Of a stretch of DNA of 64,000 bases, positions 38,991-49,168 are shown in pieces. Origin of the DNA: Roseiarcus sp963787135. Lineage in GTDB: Bacteria > Pseudomonadota > Alphaproteobacteria > Rhizobiales > Beijerinckiaceae. The notes under the pieces are model-generated. The model did no database searches. It was not told the origin of the DNA and saw only the letters and a program-made list of their open reading frames with translations. The stretch is taken from assembly GCA_963787135.1 (NCBI GenBank), contig CAWBBW010000027.1, positions 69,440-133,439 on the forward strand, written 5' to 3'. Position numbers and translations under genes: made by a program. Positions within the stretch are counted from its first letter, which is position 1; every line of letters starts with the position of its first letter.

Positions 38991-39872
38991 CTAAAGCCGT
39001 TTCTCGAACCAGTGATGCGCGTAAGGGTTGTCGTTGAAGCGCTCGATCTCGCGATAGCCTTCCTTGCGGTAGAGGGCGTGGGCTTCGGTCAGCGCCTTGT
39101 TGGTGTCGAGGCGAAGCGTGGTGAGGCCGGCGTCGCGCGCGGCGCCTTCAAGCGTTCGAAGCATCCGCCGCGCGACGCCAAGGCCGCGCGCCGAGCGCGC
39201 GGTCCATACCCGCTTGATCAGGCCCGTCGCGGCGTCAACCCGCTTGAACCCTCCGCAGCCGATCGCTTCGCCTTCCAGGCGCGCCACGACGAAGCGACCC
39301 CCGGGAGGACCCAGCTCGCCGTCGAGGCCGGAGCGCTCCTTGGCGGGGTCGAATCCCGCCTCGAAGCGCTCGGCGATCTCGCGGAAATAAGCGTCCAGGC
39401 ACGCCCTTGCGTCGGCGCTGGCGGGCGATTCGAAAGAGATCACCACCCTGCCCGCCCGCAGCAATCGCTCGACCTCGCCCATCGCCTCGACCAGGCGCTC
39501 GCGCTGGCTTGAGTCGAGCGGCGCGAGCATCGAGGCTCCGAGCGCGTCGGAGAGGCGGCCATACGCGGCGCGCTCGGCCCGTCCCTTGCGCGTGAGGATC
39601 GCGCGCCGCAGGCGGCCATCGCGCGCGTCCTTGCCGACCTCGACGAGACCCTGCGCCGTCAGCGAGTTGAGGAGCCGGCTGAGGTACCCGGAATCGAGAG
39701 CAAGCCTGTCGCGTAGCGCACGCAAATCCGCTCCCTCGGGTCCGACCTCGAACAGGAGACGCGCTTCGCCGAGCGGCCGGCCGCGCTTGAGATAGCTCTC
39801 GTCCAGCGCGCCGACGCGCTGCGTGACCAGCCGGTTGAAGCTGCGAACCCGTTGGACCTGTGCGCCGTCCAT
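38991..39872 (-). CDS. MarR-type HTH fused to GNAT acetyltransferase
   Basis: 293 aa. The N-terminal half is a MarR winged helix (GYLSRLLNSLTAQGLVEVGK, RRAILTRKGRAERA, residues about 60-120). The C-terminal half is a GNAT domain: IKRVWTARSARGLGVARRML (acetyl-CoA-binding R-x-x-G-x-G/A, about residue 225) and ALYRKEGYREIERFN. Such fusions are common in actinobacteria and proteobacteria and sense or modify small ligands; the target is unknown. Confidence 0.9.
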   Translation of the reverse strand: MDGAQVQRVRSFNRLVTQRVGALDESYLKRGRPLGEARLLFEVGPEGADLRALRDRLALDSGYLSRLLNSLTAQGLVEVGKDARDGRLRRAILTRKGRAERAAYGRLSDALGASMLAPLDSSQRERLVEAMGEVERLLRAGRVVISFESPASADARACLDAYFREIAERFEAGFDPAKERSGLDGELGPPGGRFVVARLEGEAIGCGGFKRVDAATGLIKRVWTARSARGLGVARRMLRTLEGAARDAGLTTLRLDTNKALTEAHALYRKEGYREIERFNDNPYAHHWFEKRL

Positions 39873-39930
39873 TCTCTGACCTTAATCAGAGACTTTTCCC
39901 GTTGCAATGGATGACCCTCTCAGCCGCCGG

Positions 39931-40404
39931 TCATCCGAATACGCCCCCGTGCGCGCCGGCGACCGCGCCGAGGATGGTGACGATCCCCGCCGCCAGCAGA
40001 ACGCGGTGGGCGCGCGAAAGCCGGACGAGGAGGGCCGCCGGAGCCTCCGCGGCCATCGCAGCGATGCGCCCGTGCGCGAGCGGTTCGATGACGAAGACGA
40101 TCACCATGAACAACGCCCACAGCAGGACCATCGCGTCCATCCACCAAAACGCCGGGCTCGCAAACAGCCCCCAAAGATCGAGCCGCCACGCCATCCAGAG
40201 TCCGGTCGCGCCGGCGAGCGGTATCGAGACGCGCACTTGCGCCGCAAAACGGCGTTCGATCGCCTCGAACAGCGCCCAGCCCTTGCCCGCGTCGGCGCAA
40301 GACCGCGCGAGCGGCAGGGCAACGAGGGTCACGAAAGCGACGCCGCCGATCCAATGGGCGACGAACAGGACATGCAGGGCGCGGGCGATTTCGACGTCGT
40401 CCAT
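39931..40404 (-). CDS. Four-helix membrane protein, CopD-like
   Basis: 157 aa. ATG 40404 overlaps the stop of the upstream PBP gene (TGATG); GTG 40407 is also possible. Four hydrophobic helices, with His in ALHVLFVAHWIGG and RAHRVLLAAGI, and a long VLLWALFMVIVFVIEPLAHG helix. The layout resembles the CopD/DUF2269 family of putative metal or haem-linked membrane proteins. Function unproven. Confidence 0.75.
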   Translation of the reverse strand: MDDVEIARALHVLFVAHWIGGVAFVTLVALPLARSCADAGKGWALFEAIERRFAAQVRVSIPLAGATGLWMAWRLDLWGLFASPAFWWMDAMVLLWALFMVIVFVIEPLAHGRIAAMAAEAPAALLVRLSRAHRVLLAAGIVTILGAVAGAHGGVFG

Positions 40405-42641
40405 CACAGCGTCCCGAAAATCCTGTTGAACAGGCTCTTGTCCCTTTGCCCCGGCTGGCGGCCGACGTTGGGGACCGGCGCGGGCGGGACAGGGGCGCTG
40501 GGGTCGACGGGGGCCGGCGACGCGCGCCCCGAGGCCTGCGGCGGAGTGAGGTTGAGCGGCGCGCTCGCCGCGACCGGAGCGCCGCCGCCCCGTCTGCCGG
40601 AGGGCGCCGTCGGCGCCTGCCCGCCGGTGAGGTCGAGCGGGGGCAGCGGCGCCGCGAACGGGTTCGGCGAATCGGCGTTGCGCCAGACCCCGAGCGGCAG
40701 GCCCGCCACCGGCACCCCCTCATGCGCTTCCTTCATGAACCGGCTCCAGATCTCGACCGGCAGGTTGCCGCCCGAGACTTTTTTGGTCGGGCTGTCGTCG
40801 TCGTTGCCGAGCCACACTGCGGCGACGAGATAGCTGGTGTAGCCGACGAACCAGGCATCGCGCCAATCCTGGCTCGTCCCCGTCTTGCCCGCCGCCTGCC
40901 AGCCCGGCAGTTCAGCCTTGCGCGCGGTGCCGGTGAGCAGCGTCTCCTGCATCATCTCGTTCATCATGGCGACGTATTGCGGATCGATGACGCGCCCGAA
41001 GCTCGCGTTGCGCCGGGCATAGAGCTGCTTGCCGTCGGCGGTGCGCACTCTCGAGATCACATGCGGCTGTACGCCGATGCCGCCGTTGGCGAAGGCCGCG
41101 TAGGCGGAGACCATTTCGAGCGGCGTGACCTCCGACGTGCCGAGCGCGATCGAAGCGTTGGGCTCGAGTTCGGAGGCGATGCCGAGCCGGTGAGCGACGG
41201 AGACGACGGCCTTCGGCCCGACCTCGAGGCCGAGCCGGACCGCAACCGTGTTGAGCGACAGCGAGAGCGCCGTGGTCAGCGTGACAGGGCCGAAATATTC
41301 CCGGCTGTAGTTCTCCGGATTCCAGCCCTTGACCGAAATCGGCGCGTCCTCGCGCACGGTGTCGGGGGTCAGACCCTTCTCCAGCGCCGCCAGATAGACG
41401 AACGGCTTGAAAGACGAACCCGGCTGGCGCTTGGCCGCGACGGCGCGGTTGAACTGGCTCTCGGCGTAGCTGCGCCCGCCGATCATCGCCTTGACCGCGC
41501 CGGCCGGGTCGATCGCGACCAGCGCGCCCTCGGCGACGCCGAACTTCAAGCCCTTGGCGTTGAGCTCGTCTGTCAGAGCGTGTTCGGCTTCGGCCTGCAT
41601 CCTGAGGTCGATCGTGGTCGTCACCACGATGTCCTCGTCGATCGCGCCGACCGTGTCGTCGAGCGCGTCCATCACGTAGTCGGCGGCGTAGTTGATCGAG
41701 CCCGCGCTCTTGTCGCGCCAGACCTTGGCCGGGCTGGCGAGCGCCATCTTGGCCATCGATTCGGTGATGTGGCCCTGCTCGGCCATGGCGGTGATCACCT
41801 GAGCCGCGCGTTCGTTGGCGCCGGCGAGATTGTGATTCGGCGCAAGGCGGGTCGGCGACTTCATCAGGCCGGCGAGGAGGGCCGCTTCCGACAGTGTGAC
41901 AAAGCGGGCGCTCTTGCCGAAATATTTCTGCGACGCCGCTTCGACCCCATAGGCGCCCGAGCCGAAGTAAACACGGTTGAGATAGAGCTCGAGGATCTGG
42001 TCCTTGGAATATCGTCGTTCGAGCCAAAGGGCGAGGATCGCCTCCTGGATCTTGCGCGAGAGCGTGCGCTCCCGGGTGAGGAACAGGTTCTTGGCGAGCT
42101 GCTGTGTCAGCGTCGAGCCGCCCTCAACTCCGCCCCTGCCGGTCAGGTCGCGCACGACGGCCCGCGATATGCCGACCGGGTCGATGCCGAGATGCGAATA
42201 GAAGCGCCGGTCCTCGATCGCGACGAAGGCCTTGGGCAGGTAGGGCGGCAGGTCGATGAGCCTCACCGCCGCGCCGCCGGTGTCGCCGCGATTGGCGATG
42301 AGCGAGCCGTCGTCGGCCAGGATGGCGATATTGGGGGGGCGTTTCGGCACCGCGAGCTGGTCGATCGGCGGCAGCTGGCTCGCCTCATAAGCGATGAGCC
42401 CGGCGAGCGCGATCACCCCCCAGACGCCGAGCACGACGGTCCAGTAAAGAAGCCTGCCGAGCGAAGACCGTCGTGGCCGGCCCCTGCTTTTCTTGCCGCG
42501 CGGCGCTTTTGCCGGCCTCGCCCTGCGGGCCGAAGGCGGCCGATCAGCGGGATCGGCGCGCAGATCCTCCCCGGCCTCGTCGCGCCAATCGAGGCGCGGC
42601 TCGATCCGCGTCCGGCTCTTCTTGCCGCGTCGCCCGAACAT
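40404..42641 (-). CDS. Penicillin-binding protein 1A-type transglycosylase/transpeptidase
   Basis: 745 aa. A basic cytoplasmic tail (residues 1-60) and one membrane anchor (LLYWTVVLGVWGVIALAG) precede the GT51 domain with catalytic Glu in AIEDRRFYSHLG and GGSTLTQQLAKNLF. The transpeptidase domain has SSFK in KRQPGSSFKPFVYL, SLN in SLSLNTVAVR, and KTGT in AAGKTGTSQDWRD. It polymerises and crosslinks peptidoglycan in the periplasm. The C-terminal 80 residues are Pro/Ala-rich and probably disordered. Divergent from dnaN. Confidence 0.95.
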   Translation of the reverse strand: MFGRRGKKSRTRIEPRLDWRDEAGEDLRADPADRPPSARRARPAKAPRGKKSRGRPRRSSLGRLLYWTVVLGVWGVIALAGLIAYEASQLPPIDQLAVPKRPPNIAILADDGSLIANRGDTGGAAVRLIDLPPYLPKAFVAIEDRRFYSHLGIDPVGISRAVVRDLTGRGGVEGGSTLTQQLAKNLFLTRERTLSRKIQEAILALWLERRYSKDQILELYLNRVYFGSGAYGVEAASQKYFGKSARFVTLSEAALLAGLMKSPTRLAPNHNLAGANERAAQVITAMAEQGHITESMAKMALASPAKVWRDKSAGSINYAADYVMDALDDTVGAIDEDIVVTTTIDLRMQAEAEHALTDELNAKGLKFGVAEGALVAIDPAGAVKAMIGGRSYAESQFNRAVAAKRQPGSSFKPFVYLAALEKGLTPDTVREDAPISVKGWNPENYSREYFGPVTLTTALSLSLNTVAVRLGLEVGPKAVVSVAHRLGIASELEPNASIALGTSEVTPLEMVSAYAAFANGGIGVQPHVISRVRTADGKQLYARRNASFGRVIDPQYVAMMNEMMQETLLTGTARKAELPGWQAAGKTGTSQDWRDAWFVGYTSYLVAAVWLGNDDDSPTKKVSGGNLPVEIWSRFMKEAHEGVPVAGLPLGVWRNADSPNPFAAPLPPLDLTGGQAPTAPSGRRGGGAPVAASAPLNLTPPQASGRASPAPVDPSAPVPPAPVPNVGRQPGQRDKSLFNRIFGTL

Positions 42642-42886
42642 TGCGATCCCGCTCGCGACGACGCGCCCGGTGATCGGGCAGAACGCGCCTCACGCAGGGA
42701 GAGAGAGTAAAGCGGGCGATTTAAGGGCCGGTAAAGCTTTCGCCCCGATTGACGAAATCGTTAATATCCAGAAGGAAACGGCGGCCGGCGCGGAACGCGC
42801 CCTTGCGCCGGCCGGAGCGCCTTGGCAGAGTCCCCAGCCCCGCGTCAGGGCGCGTCGGTCGTCACGAAGAGTTCGGAATTCAAGCG

Positions 42887-44005
42887 ATGAAGGTCACCAT
42901 CGAGCGTTCGGTCCTGCTCAAGGCTCTGGGACACGTGCATCGCATCGTCGAACGGCGCAATACGATCCCGATTCTCGCCAACGTGCTGATCGAGGCGTCC
43001 GACGGCAAAGTGGCGCTGAAAAGCACCGATCTCGACCTCGAGGCGACCGAATCGGTCCCCGCCGACGTCGCGCAGTCCGGCGCGACCACAGTGCCTGCGC
43101 ATGTGATCTACGACATCGTCCGCAAGCTGCCGGAGGGCGCGCAGGCGAGCCTCGAAATCGCCGGCGAGACCGGGCAACTGCTGTTGCGCTCCGGCCGCTC
43201 CCGCTTCTATCTCCAGGCGCTGCCCGCCTCCGACTTTCCCGACATCACCTCGGGCGAGTTCTCCCATCGTTTCACGCTGCCGGCGGTGGAGCTCAAGCGG
43301 CTCATCGACAACACGCAATTCGCGATCTCGACCGAGGAAACGCGCTACTATCTCAATGGCATTTTCCTGCACACGGTCGACGTCGGCGGGACCCTGATGC
43401 TGCGCGCCGTCGCCACCGACGGGCATCGCCTCGCGCGCGTCGAAACCCCGGCGCCCAAGGGCGCGGGCGGCATGCCCGGCGTCATCGCGCCGCGAAAGGC
43501 GGTCGGCGAAGTCCTGAAGCTGCTCGAGGACATGTCGCAGGACGTTCAGATCGAGATTTCGACCGCCAAGGCGCGCTTCCAGTTCGGCGACGTGATGCTG
43601 ACGACCAAGCTGATCGACGGCACCTTCCCCGACTACGCGCGGGTCATCCCGACCGGCAACGACAAGCGCCTTATCGTCGATAAGGAGCCGTTCGAGAAGG
43701 CGGTCGACCGCGTGTCCACGCTCTCGTCCGAGCGGGGCCGGGCGATCAAGCTCGCCATCGCCGACGGCAAGATGACGCTCTCCGTCAACAATCCCGATTC
43801 GGGCTCTGCCAGCGAGGAGATCGAAGTCGACTACGATTCGCCCCCGATCGATATCGGCTTCAACGCGCGCTACCTTCTCGACATCGTCGGCCAGCTTTCG
43901 AGCGATACGGCGCTCATCCGCCTCGCCGATCCCGGCTCGCCGACGCTCATCCAGGATCGCGACGGCGCGTCGGCGCTCTATGTGCTGATGCCGCTCAGGG
44001 TGTGA
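42887..44005 (+). CDS. dnaN: DNA polymerase III beta sliding clamp
   Basis: 372 aa; ATG 42887 gives the conserved start MKVTIERSVLLKALGHVHRI. Three clamp repeats: RRNTIPILANVLI and TDLDLEATE (domain 1), RFTLPAVELKRLIDNTQFA and ATDGHRLARVE (domain 2), and a third ending SALYVLMPLRV. It forms the ring that holds DNA polymerase III on DNA. The usual dnaA-dnaN-recF order is absent here: divergent PBP1A upstream and gckA downstream. Confidence 0.97.
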   Translation: MKVTIERSVLLKALGHVHRIVERRNTIPILANVLIEASDGKVALKSTDLDLEATESVPADVAQSGATTVPAHVIYDIVRKLPEGAQASLEIAGETGQLLLRSGRSRFYLQALPASDFPDITSGEFSHRFTLPAVELKRLIDNTQFAISTEETRYYLNGIFLHTVDVGGTLMLRAVATDGHRLARVETPAPKGAGGMPGVIAPRKAVGEVLKLLEDMSQDVQIEISTAKARFQFGDVMLTTKLIDGTFPDYARVIPTGNDKRLIVDKEPFEKAVDRVSTLSSERGRAIKLAIADGKMTLSVNNPDSGSASEEIEVDYDSPPIDIGFNARYLLDIVGQLSSDTALIRLADPGSPTLIQDRDGASALYVLMPLRV

Positions 44006-44012
44006 CGGCGGT

Positions 44013-45294
44013 TCAGCCGGCAGGCGGCGCGTCGATCAGAATCGCGCGGAAATCGTTGACGTTTGTTCGGGTCGGGCCGGTGACGAGAATGTCGCCGAGG
44101 GCGGCAAACACCGAATAGGCGTCATTGTCGTCAAGACGCGCGCGAGGGTCGAGGCCGAGCGCGCGGGCGCGCTCGAGCGTATCGGGGGCCAGAAACGCGC
44201 CGGCGTTGTCCTCCGTGCCGTCGATCCCGTCAGTATCGGCGGCGAGCCCGAAGATTCCCGCTTGACCGTCGAGCGCCAGCGCAAGGCTCAGCAGGAATTC
44301 GACGTTGCGGCCCGCCTCGGCCCCGGCCTCCGACCGTCACCGTCGTCTCGCCGCCCGAGATGAGAACGCAGGGCGGGGCAGCCGGGGCGCCGTGCCGGGC
44401 GGCGCTGAGCGCAACGCCTGCATGCACGACGCCACACTCGCGCGCTTCGCCCTCGATGGCGTCGCCGAGGATCAGCGGCGCGTAGCCCGCTTCGCGCGCC
44501 TTCGACGCCGCGGCGGCAAGCGCGTCCCACGGCGTCGCGATGAGGTGGTTCTCGGTCCTTGCGAGGCGAGGGTCCCCAGGCTTCGGCGTTTCGTTGGCGG
44601 GATCGGCAAGATGCGCGGCGATGCGGCCGGCGACGTCGATGCGATAGCGGGCGAGCACGGCGCGCGCGTCTTCGAGCGTCGAGGGGTCCGCGACCGTGGG
44701 GCCCGAGGCGATCACCGAGAGGTCGTCGCCGGCCACATCGGAAATGACGAGGCTGACAAACCGCGCCGGCGCGGCCGCCGCCGCAAGCCGACCGCCCTTG
44801 ATCGCCGAGAGATGTTTACGCACCGCGTTCATCTCGCCGATGCGCGCGCCGCTTTTGAGAAGCGCGCGGTTCACCGCCTGCTTGTCGGCCAGCGTGACGC
44901 CGCCTGCCGGGAGCGTGAGCAAGGCGGAGCCGCCGCCCGAAATGAGTCCGATGACGAGATCGTCGCTCGTCAATCCATGCATCATGGCGAGGATGTCGCG
45001 CGCCGCCTCTGCGCCCGCCTCGTCCGGCACCGGATGGCCCGCCTCGACGACACGGATACGCCTGGTCGGGGCGCCGTGGCCGACGCGGGTCACGACGACG
45101 CCTTCCAGCGGCCATGGCCAATGGGCTTCGACCGCCACCGCCATTGCCGCCGCCGCCTTGCCCGCGCCGACAACGATGGTGCGCCCCCTGGGCCGAGCGG
45201 GCAGATTCGAAGGAACGCAGAGCGCCGGATCGGCCGCAGCTACGGCGGCGTCGAACAAGGAGCGGAGCAACGTCCAAGCGTCGGTTGAGGGCAT
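44013..45294 (-). CDS. gckA: Glycerate 2-kinase, GckA/MOFRL family (one frameshift)
   Basis: About 426 aa when joined. N-terminal fold with IVVGAGKAAAAMAVAVE, LISGGGSALLTLPAGGVTL, and VISDVAGDDLSVIASGPT; near 44312 an extra C in a CCC run moves the frame, and the MOFRL part continues NVEFLLSLALAL and AADTDGIDGTEDNAGAFL. ATG 45294 is favoured over 45312. It phosphorylates D-glycerate to 2-phosphoglycerate, as in serine-cycle and glyoxylate metabolism; the hydroxypyruvate isomerase at 52403 may belong to related metabolism though not to the same operon. Confidence 0.9.
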
Positions 45295-45437
45295 TTGGCG
45301 ATGCTTTAGCATCTGCCGCGGCGATGCAAGCCGGCCGAGCGCGCGAGCGCCTGATCGCGATCAACAACCGCCTTTCCGGTCCTGATGCATTGCTTTAAAC
45401 GCAATGGGGCTCGCAGTTGCGAAAAAGGAGTTTCCCT

Positions 45438-46998
45438 ATGAGCGAAACTGCTTTTGACGCCGTCGTCATCGGCTCAGGTCTCGGCGGCCTCACTGCGGCG
45501 GCCCTTCTCGCCAAGTCGGGCCGCAAGGTCTGCGTCATCGAACGCAACCACAGCGTCGGCGGGGCTGCCTCGGCTTTCAAGACGGGCGCGCTGACGATCG
45601 AGCCGGCCCTGCATCAGACGGCCGATCCGCACGACCCAAGCGAACCCAAACACGCGATTCTGACCGAGCTTGGCCTCCTCGACGAAATCGAATGGATTCC
45701 GATTTCGCCGTTCTTTTCGGTGAAGGGTGGTCCCGTCGGCCAGACGTTCGATTTGCCGGTCGGCTTCGACGCAGCGCATCTTGCGCTCAGCACGCGGTTC
45801 CCGAAGAGCAGAGACGGTTTCGCCCGGCTCCTCGGCGCCATGGAGCAGATTCTTTCCGGCGTCGAGCGGCTGACGAGAGCGGGCGAAACCCGCTCATTCG
45901 GCGAACTGCTGCGCGCGGGCGTCGGCTTGCGCGGGCTCGCACGGGATTGGCGCCTGTCGACGGCTGACGTTCTTCTGCGATTCCTTGGCGATGACGAGGC
46001 GGCGAAATTCGCGATCGCCGGGAACATCGGATACTACACCGACGATCCCCGCCGTCTGGCCTGGCCATTCTTCGCCATGGCGCAAGGCGGGTTTCTCAAG
46101 GCGGGTGGCCGCTTCATCAAAGGCGGCTCGCGCGTGCTCACCATGAAGCTCGCGAAGGTCGTGACCAAGGCCGGCGGCTCAGTGCTGCTCGGCCGCGACG
46201 CTTCAGTGGTCGACTTCGACAGTTCCGGCCATCCCGCATTCGTTCGCCACGTCGACTCGAGGACCAAGGCCGATGAACAGCGCATCGCCGCAAAGCAGGT
46301 CTTCGCCAATTGCGCCCCGCATGTTCTCGCGCGCATGCTGCCGCCCGATAAGCGAGCGGAAATTGAACGCGCCTATGTGGGACACGCGCTCTCAATTTCG
46401 CTGTTCTCGGCCCATTTCGGCCTCCGAGTCCCGCCACCGAAACTCGGCCTCGATCGCTATAGCCTGGCGGTGCTGCCTGACTGGATGACCTCGCTCAGCC
46501 AAACGGGGGAATGCAGTCGGATGTTTGCCGCCGATCCCGGAAGCCGCATGCCGTCGTTCGGCATCGCCAATTACGGCGCGATCGACAGCGGCCTGGGAGA
46601 TGGTCCGGCGCTCGTTTCCGTGGTCGGCGTCGACCGCTTCGACAACTGGGCCGCTCTTGCGCCGCAGGACGAAAAGGTCAGGCGTGGACGGTGGCTGGAC
46701 GCATTCGAGAAGGCGCTCGACCGCGAATATCCGGGCTTCAGCGCGGCGGTCTCCGAGCGCATGTTCCTCAATGCGCGCTCGATGCACAATTTCATGAATA
46801 CCCCTGGCGGCGCGGTCTACGGATTTGCGCCCTTGCCGTTCGAACGCGGCATCTGGGCCGGCCTGCCGCGTTCGTCCAGGACGCCGATTCCGTCGGTTTA
46901 TCTTGCCTCGTCCTTTGCCGAGTTCGGGCGGATTCACCGGCGCGATGAAATCCGGCGCGGATGCGGCGCGGATGGCGATGAAGGAGAAAACGCGCTGA
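45438..46998 (+). CDS. FAD-dependent oxidoreductase, CrtI/CrtISO-like (one frameshift)
   Basis: About 520 aa when joined; ATG 45438 behind AAAAAGGAG. N-terminal dinucleotide fold VIGSGLGGLTAAALLAKSG and VIERNHSVGGAAS; the second FAD region is GGRFIKGGSRVLTMKLAKVV. Near 46929 a base change in a GGG/GG run shifts the frame and the C-terminal FAD motif follows as FTGAMKSGADAARMAMKE, ending at TGA 46996. The family includes phytoene desaturases, carotenoid isomerases and retinol saturases; no other carotenoid genes are near, so the substrate is open. Confidence 0.87.
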
Positions 46999-47005
46999 GC
47001 CGGCT

Positions 47006-48157
47006 TCACCCCCGCGCGCCGCGTTCGTCCAACGCGCGCCCTTCGGCCCAGACCCCGGCGACGTCGAGAGCGTCGGTTAGATGGACCAGGTCGGCGCGGC
47101 AGCCGGGCGCGAGGCGGCCGATCCGATCGTCGACGCCGAGCAGGCGCGCGGGCGTCAGCGTCGCCATCGCCAGGGCATGGGCAAGCGGCAGACCGAGCGT
47201 CAAAGCGACATAGCGCACCGCGTCGGGCATCGTAATCGCCGCCCCCGCCAGCGTCCCGTTTTCATCGACTAGCTTGTGACCAACGCGCGTCATGCGCCGT
47301 CCCTGCAGCTCGAAGACGTCGGGGCCTCCCGCGGCTGGCGGCATGGCGTCCGAGACGAGCGCGATCCCTCGCGGGCCCTTAGCGGCGATCGCCGCTTGAT
47401 AAGCCGCCGGATGGGCGTGCTCGCCGTCGGCGATGAGCCCGCAGATGACACGCTGATCTGCAAGCGTCGCGCCGACCACGCCGGGCGTTCGCGAGCCGAG
47501 CTGGCTCATCGCGTTGTAGAGGTGAGTGACCGCGCGCGCCCCTGCGTCGAAGACCGCTTCGGCTTCTTCCGCGGTGGCGTCCGAGTGTCCAAGGCTGACG
47601 ACGATCCCCGATCGGGCGAGCCTTGCGATCATCTCGTGCGGCACGGAGGCGGGCGCAAGGGTGACCACCATGACGCCGGCGCGCGTCGCGATCAGCGCCT
47701 CAGCGTCCTTCTCACGCATCGGGCGGATCCATTCCGGCGGATGCACCCCTTTTCGGCGCGGATCGATGAAGGGTCCCTCGACATGAATCCCGAGCGCGCC
47801 GGGAACGCGCACATGCGCCAGCCGAGCGGCGGTCAGCGCCGCGGCCAGAACTTCCGGCGCGTCGGTCACAACCGTCGGCAGAAATCCCGTCACCCCCTCG
47901 CGCCGGTGGGCGGCGGCGATCCTGGCGATGCCCTCGACCGTCGGCTCGGCGTTGAACAGCACGCCGCCGCCGCCGTTGATCTGCCAGTCGACGAAACCCG
48001 GCGCGAGGATTCCGCCGCCGAGATCGATTTGCTCGCCGTCGCGCGGGCGATCCTTCAGTTCGACAAGCGCATGGATAGCAGCGCCGTCGACGACGAGCGC
48101 ATGATCGTCGAGAAACCGCTTGCCGTCGAAGAGGCGCGCTCCGGTAAAGACTTTCAT
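47006..48157 (-). CDS. nagA: N-acetylglucosamine-6-phosphate deacetylase
   Basis: 383 aa amidohydrolase. ILAPGFVDWQINGGGGVLFN, HVEGPFIDPRRKGVHPPE, metal and substrate His in VVSLGHSDATAEEAEA and VTHLYNAMSQL, and the catalytic Asp in LVSDAMPPAAGG. It deacetylates GlcNAc-6-phosphate to glucosamine-6-phosphate. It overlaps by 4 bp the kinase upstream, which would supply its substrate, so the pair likely works in aminosugar salvage or peptidoglycan recycling. Confidence 0.95.
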   Translation of the reverse strand: MKVFTGARLFDGKRFLDDHALVVDGAAIHALVELKDRPRDGEQIDLGGGILAPGFVDWQINGGGGVLFNAEPTVEGIARIAAAHRREGVTGFLPTVVTDAPEVLAAALTAARLAHVRVPGALGIHVEGPFIDPRRKGVHPPEWIRPMREKDAEALIATRAGVMVVTLAPASVPHEMIARLARSGIVVSLGHSDATAEEAEAVFDAGARAVTHLYNAMSQLGSRTPGVVGATLADQRVICGLIADGEHAHPAAYQAAIAAKGPRGIALVSDAMPPAAGGPDVFELQGRRMTRVGHKLVDENGTLAGAAITMPDAVRYVALTLGLPLAHALAMATLTPARLLGVDDRIGRLAPGCRADLVHLTDALDVAGVWAEGRALDERGARG

Positions 48158-49047
48158 TGCGCCGCTTCCCTCTCGCTGGCCACGACGCCTCCGGCCAGCA
48201 GGATCGCTCCGTCGGTTGCGTCGTATAGCGGACGGGTCAGCAATGCCGCGATCTCAGCCTCGAGATAGGGGCGCAACGCTTCGCCGGCGCCGCCGACCAG
48301 CGCTACCCGAACGGCGCCGAGCCCGACCGCGCCGCGCGCGAGCGCCGCAATCGCGTCTGCAGCAGCGCCGACCGTCGCCAGAGCGATCGGATCGCCCTTG
48401 GCTGCGTGCTGGAAGACTCGAGGCGCGAAGGCGCCGTAGTCGCCAGGTTTGGCTGTTCGCGCCCACCGGACCATCGCCACAACATCATCGCCAAACGCGC
48501 CGAGCACGTCGTCGGTCAGGGCGCTCGAGGGCCCAAGGCGGTCGTAGGCGCGAGTCGCCGCCCGCAGCGCGGCGAGGCCGATCAGCGCGCCCGAACCGTC
48601 ATCGCCGAGCGCGAAGCCGCGTCCGCCAATGATGGTCTCCTTGCCCCCGACCCGCGCGATCGCCGCCGAACCGGTGCCGGCGATCACAAGGCCGCCGTCC
48701 GCGCCGGCGTGAGCGCCGACGCAGGCGGTCGTCGCGTCATTTGCGGCGCAAACGAATGCGTAACCCGGAAAGGCTGCGCAGACTTTCGTCGCGTCGCCGG
48801 CATCGTTCAGTCCTGCGAGACCAAAGCCGATGGCGATGCGCTCATTCTTGTCGGCGTTGAGCCCCGCCTTGTCCCGGACTTCCACGATCAGGGCGCGCAT
48901 GACCTCGATGGCTGCAGCGAAATCGACATGGATGTTGGCCGCGGCGCCGGCCGCTTCCGCGAGCGCAGCCCCGTCGGGGTCGCGCAGACGCGCGCGGCAG
49001 CGCGTCGCGCCCCCATCGACGCCAATGAAGGCAATCGGGCTAGCCAT
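48154..49047 (-). CDS. BadF/BadG-type kinase, probable N-acetylglucosamine kinase
   Basis: About 297 aa from ATG 49047 (ATG 49068 is an alternative). ASKHA fold: phosphate 1 FIGVDGGATRCRARL, connect 1 IGFGLAGLND, phosphate 2 LVIAGTGSAAI, adenosine VALVGGAGEAL, and GRGFALGDDGSGALIG. Placed directly before nagA with a 4-bp overlap, so it probably phosphorylates GlcNAc (or an anhydro-aminosugar) for NagA. No sugar transporter or NagB is adjacent. Confidence 0.87.
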   Translation of the reverse strand: MASPIAFIGVDGGATRCRARLRDPDGAALAEAAGAAANIHVDFAAAIEVMRALIVEVRDKAGLNADKNERIAIGFGLAGLNDAGDATKVCAAFPGYAFVCAANDATTACVGAHAGADGGLVIAGTGSAAIARVGGKETIIGGRGFALGDDGSGALIGLAALRAATRAYDRLGPSSALTDDVLGAFGDDVVAMVRWARTAKPGDYGAFAPRVFQHAAKGDPIALATVGAAADAIAALARGAVGLGAVRVALVGGAGEALRPYLEAEIAALLTRPLYDATDGAILLAGGVVASEREAAQ

Positions 49048-49168
49048 GTCGCGCCCGGCGCTGCTCATGCTCGCAGAGGTGAGGCAAGTCAACTCCAGGT
49101 TAGCCCGCGCTCGAACGGGTCTTATCATGCCGCGAGCGGACGGGAATGTTGGGGGATAGCCCAAACCG

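Noticed and set aside
40446..42710. 754-codon plus-strand frame opposite PBP1A
   Set aside because: The minus strand encodes a complete PBP1A with all catalytic motifs; the antisense product has no recognisable fold.
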